From assembly GCF_947242115.1 (NCBI RefSeq), contig NC_074711.1:4112501-4176500 (forward strand): a DNA stretch of 64,000 nucleotides, in the 5' to 3' direction. Below are positions 62,330 to 64,000 of the stretch, piece after piece. The notes beneath the pieces were generated by a model. It saw nothing but the letters and a program-made list of their open reading frames with translations, had not been told where the DNA came from and made no database searches. The translations under genes and the position numbers were made by a program. Positions within the stretch are counted from its first letter, which is position 1. Each line of letters begins with the position of its first letter. The stretch is from Biomphalaria glabrata (Eukaryota; Mollusca; Gastropoda; Planorbidae).

Positions 62330-62960
62330 TTTGAGTCTTGCCGTCTTAAGGGTGGAGTCTCTAGCCCCACGCTCAACCCTCCTCCTTATTAATCCTGGCT
62401 AGGCACCGGCCATGGCATTCCAGTCCCTTAAAACAAATAGGCTAAACTATTCCCGGGTACGCTGTTCTGCCTCATCGTGACAGCCGGGTGGAAACGGTTA
62501 CTTGAGGGGTAACTAGGCTAAATGAATGGCGAAACATACCTCCCGTGGGGATGCCCACGGGTAGACGAGAGTCCACCCCTTGCATGGGCAGAGTTGCAAA
62601 AGAGTCCCCATAAACCTGTCATACATCCATGCGCTGTTCCTCAAGGGACCGTTACATAAATGGCGGGTCCCCCACGGTTAGCTAGGTATAACGAAGGAAA
62701 ATGGCGGAGACTCCCGGTGTCCTCGGCCTTCGGCCATGTTCAGCCAAGCATGCGTCCGGGGCCAAAGGCATTGGAAACAGCAATGCTTTACACAGGCATT
62801 GACTCGGGTCTCTCTCAAACAGAACTGTGGGTTCACACTTTTTTTTTTTTTTTTTTTTACTGTTTGGCGTCCAAACAGGTTTTTTTTTTCAAACTTAGAG
62901 CTCGAAGAGCCTTCGGCTCAGTTCATAAGACGATCAAACGGCTAAACTATTTAATGTGAC
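62330..62960. repeat. GC-rich block, possibly a LINE 5' region
   Basis: Sharply GC-richer than its surroundings, with ATGGCGGGTCCCCCACGGTT and CGGCCTTCGGCCATG hairpin, then T-runs at 62839-62858 and 62880-62889. The open frame 62660-62959 lacks domain features. Class not established. Confidence 0.35.
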
Positions 62961-63314
62961 CTACAGACCTATAACGATAACTCGGTCTAATTCTATTGCA
63001 TACTTCGTAATGACTACGTCTTTCTTACTGAGCAATACAAATAACCGGAAGCAGGTTTTTCGTTCTTCTTTGTAATTAAACTGTTTTTCTTTGTTCAGGC
63101 ATTTGCATTCTCTTATAGTCATTGTTGATAGTGTCGACATTTCGAAACATCTTTTAAAATGTATGCAAGAAACATTAGTAAAAATCTCTTGACGGTGTAA
63201 CCATATGGGCATATACTTCATTATTGTTAGGATGTGGGTTATTTTCAGTTAACTTTAACATAAAAGATTTCCCACTTACAACTTACAAGTGTACACAGAT
63301 CTAGATCTATATTA

Positions 63315-63394
63315 TTAACTCTTTCTCTCCGTAATTATTTACCACATTCTGGTGGAATCAACGCTGGTATCGTCAGTTAGGAGAGAAAGAACAA
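63315..63394. mobile_element. short piggyBac-type MITE
   Basis: TTAACTCTTTCTCTCCG left and GGAGAGAAAGAACAA right; the inner GGTGGAATCAACGCTGGTAT resembles the left arm of the element at 42699-42961 in inverse orientation. Confidence 0.6.
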
Positions 63395-63850
63395 CTTTGT
63401 TGTCTAAGGTTATCCAGATATGGCGACCACTAATACCAAATCTGAATAGATGCGCATGCTTATTCTTCGATTCTTCGTGTTTCCCACAATTAGAGCTGGG
63501 ATGGAACCGATTCGTTTCTTCGCTAGACCTGGACACATCTGATGTCACATTGTTTACAGCGTGTGACAGACTGTTGACACAGTGACGTCACGGTGTTGTC
63601 GATGGAAACTAATTTATTCACGAGAACGTTCACCAATTCTTCATCTCCCACTAATTGGGTCAACTACATAGCCAGCTCGCCTGCAGTAGCTACCGATATG
63701 GTCACCCTCTGTTATGCAAAGCAGATGAGAATTTTTCTAATTTTGTTCTTTAATCATATCCTGATATTGTTGACAGAGTGTCATTAGCAAGTTCACATAA
63801 TCTTCTTGTATACTTTTTATCAGAAGATTTTTCTTCCTAAAATGTAAAAC
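63395..63850. other. unrecognised sequence with CRE site
   Basis: Two overlapping open frames (63352-63585 plus, 63339-63548 minus), neither protein-like. TGACGTCA occurs near 63583-63590. Confidence 0.4.
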
Positions 63851-63856
63851 ACACAG

Positions 63857-63879
63857 AGAGAGAGAGAGAGAGAGAGAGG
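63857..63879. repeat. (AG)n microsatellite
   Basis: About 11 uninterrupted AG units. Confidence 0.9.
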
Positions 63880-64000
63880 TACAACTTTGTATCTTTTTTT
63901 TCTTCTTTCTCCTTTCGCAGTGGGTGCGTCATAGGGCTTCCAATGCTAACTCTTTAACAACTTCGCGCATTAACCAACTATACCTGCTTGCAGGACCTTT

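Noticed and set aside
62660-62959. 99-codon frame in the GC-rich block
   Set aside because: No domain features, contains a long T-run coding poly-Phe, and sits in a probable repeat.
59845-64000. Upstream PDE exons (WRHAFN region, GAF domains)
   Set aside because: I looked on the minus strand for the conserved YHNWRHAFNV coding pattern and found none; these exons are probably beyond the window.

Overview
The window looks like nuclear DNA of an animal, most probably a euthyneuran (pulmonate-type) gastropod snail. The reasons are intron-rich genes with GT-AG junctions, metazoan gene content, AT-rich non-coding sequence, long CTAG/AGATCT-rich stretches, and dense tRNA-derived SINEs, LINE 3' ends and short MITEs of the kind I associate with freshwater snail genomes. 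The gene identities are firm; the species assignment is an inference.

Five host genes can be reconstructed exon by exon. PSTK (L-seryl-tRNA(Sec) kinase) runs on the minus strand from 16278 to 10190 (5 exons, 362 aa). ETF1/eRF1 (translation release factor 1) runs on the plus strand from 21098 to 28353 (11 exons, 444 aa). FAHD1 (acylpyruvase/oxaloacetate decarboxylase family) runs on the minus strand from 31586 to 29659 (4 exons, 215 aa). FRA10AC1 (spliceosome-associated protein) runs on the plus strand from 34223 to 44427 (11 exons found, first coding exon not found). A cGMP-type cyclic nucleotide phosphodiesterase of the PDE5/6/11 clade runs on the minus strand from 59844 down to 50869, with a candidate distal last exon at 47558-47388; its 5' half (GAF domains and the start of the catalytic domain) is not in the window and probably lies beyond base 64000.

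Layout: 1-9.7 kb is gene-free and built from tandem repeats, LINE 3' ends, LTR fossils and SINEs. 10.2-16.3 kb is PSTK. 16.3-21.1 kb is a repeat-filled gap between the divergent PSTK and ETF1 genes. ETF1 and FAHD1 converge near 29.2-29.4 kb. FAHD1 and FRA10AC1 diverge across 31.6-34.2 kb. FRA10AC1 and the PDE gene converge across 44.5-50.8 kb. The PDE introns hold the largest repeat, a 45-bp minisatellite of about 40 copies (55174-56980) that is open in one frame on each strand. 59.9-64 kb is repeat-rich with no exon recognised.

The genes are unrelated housekeeping functions rather than a pathway. The one suggestive pairing is PSTK next to eRF1: one helps make the selenocysteinyl-tRNA that reads UGA, the other is the factor that terminates at UGA. 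Most long open frames in the window lie inside tandem repeats and are not genes. I saw no rRNA gene, CRISPR array or convincing free-standing tRNA gene.
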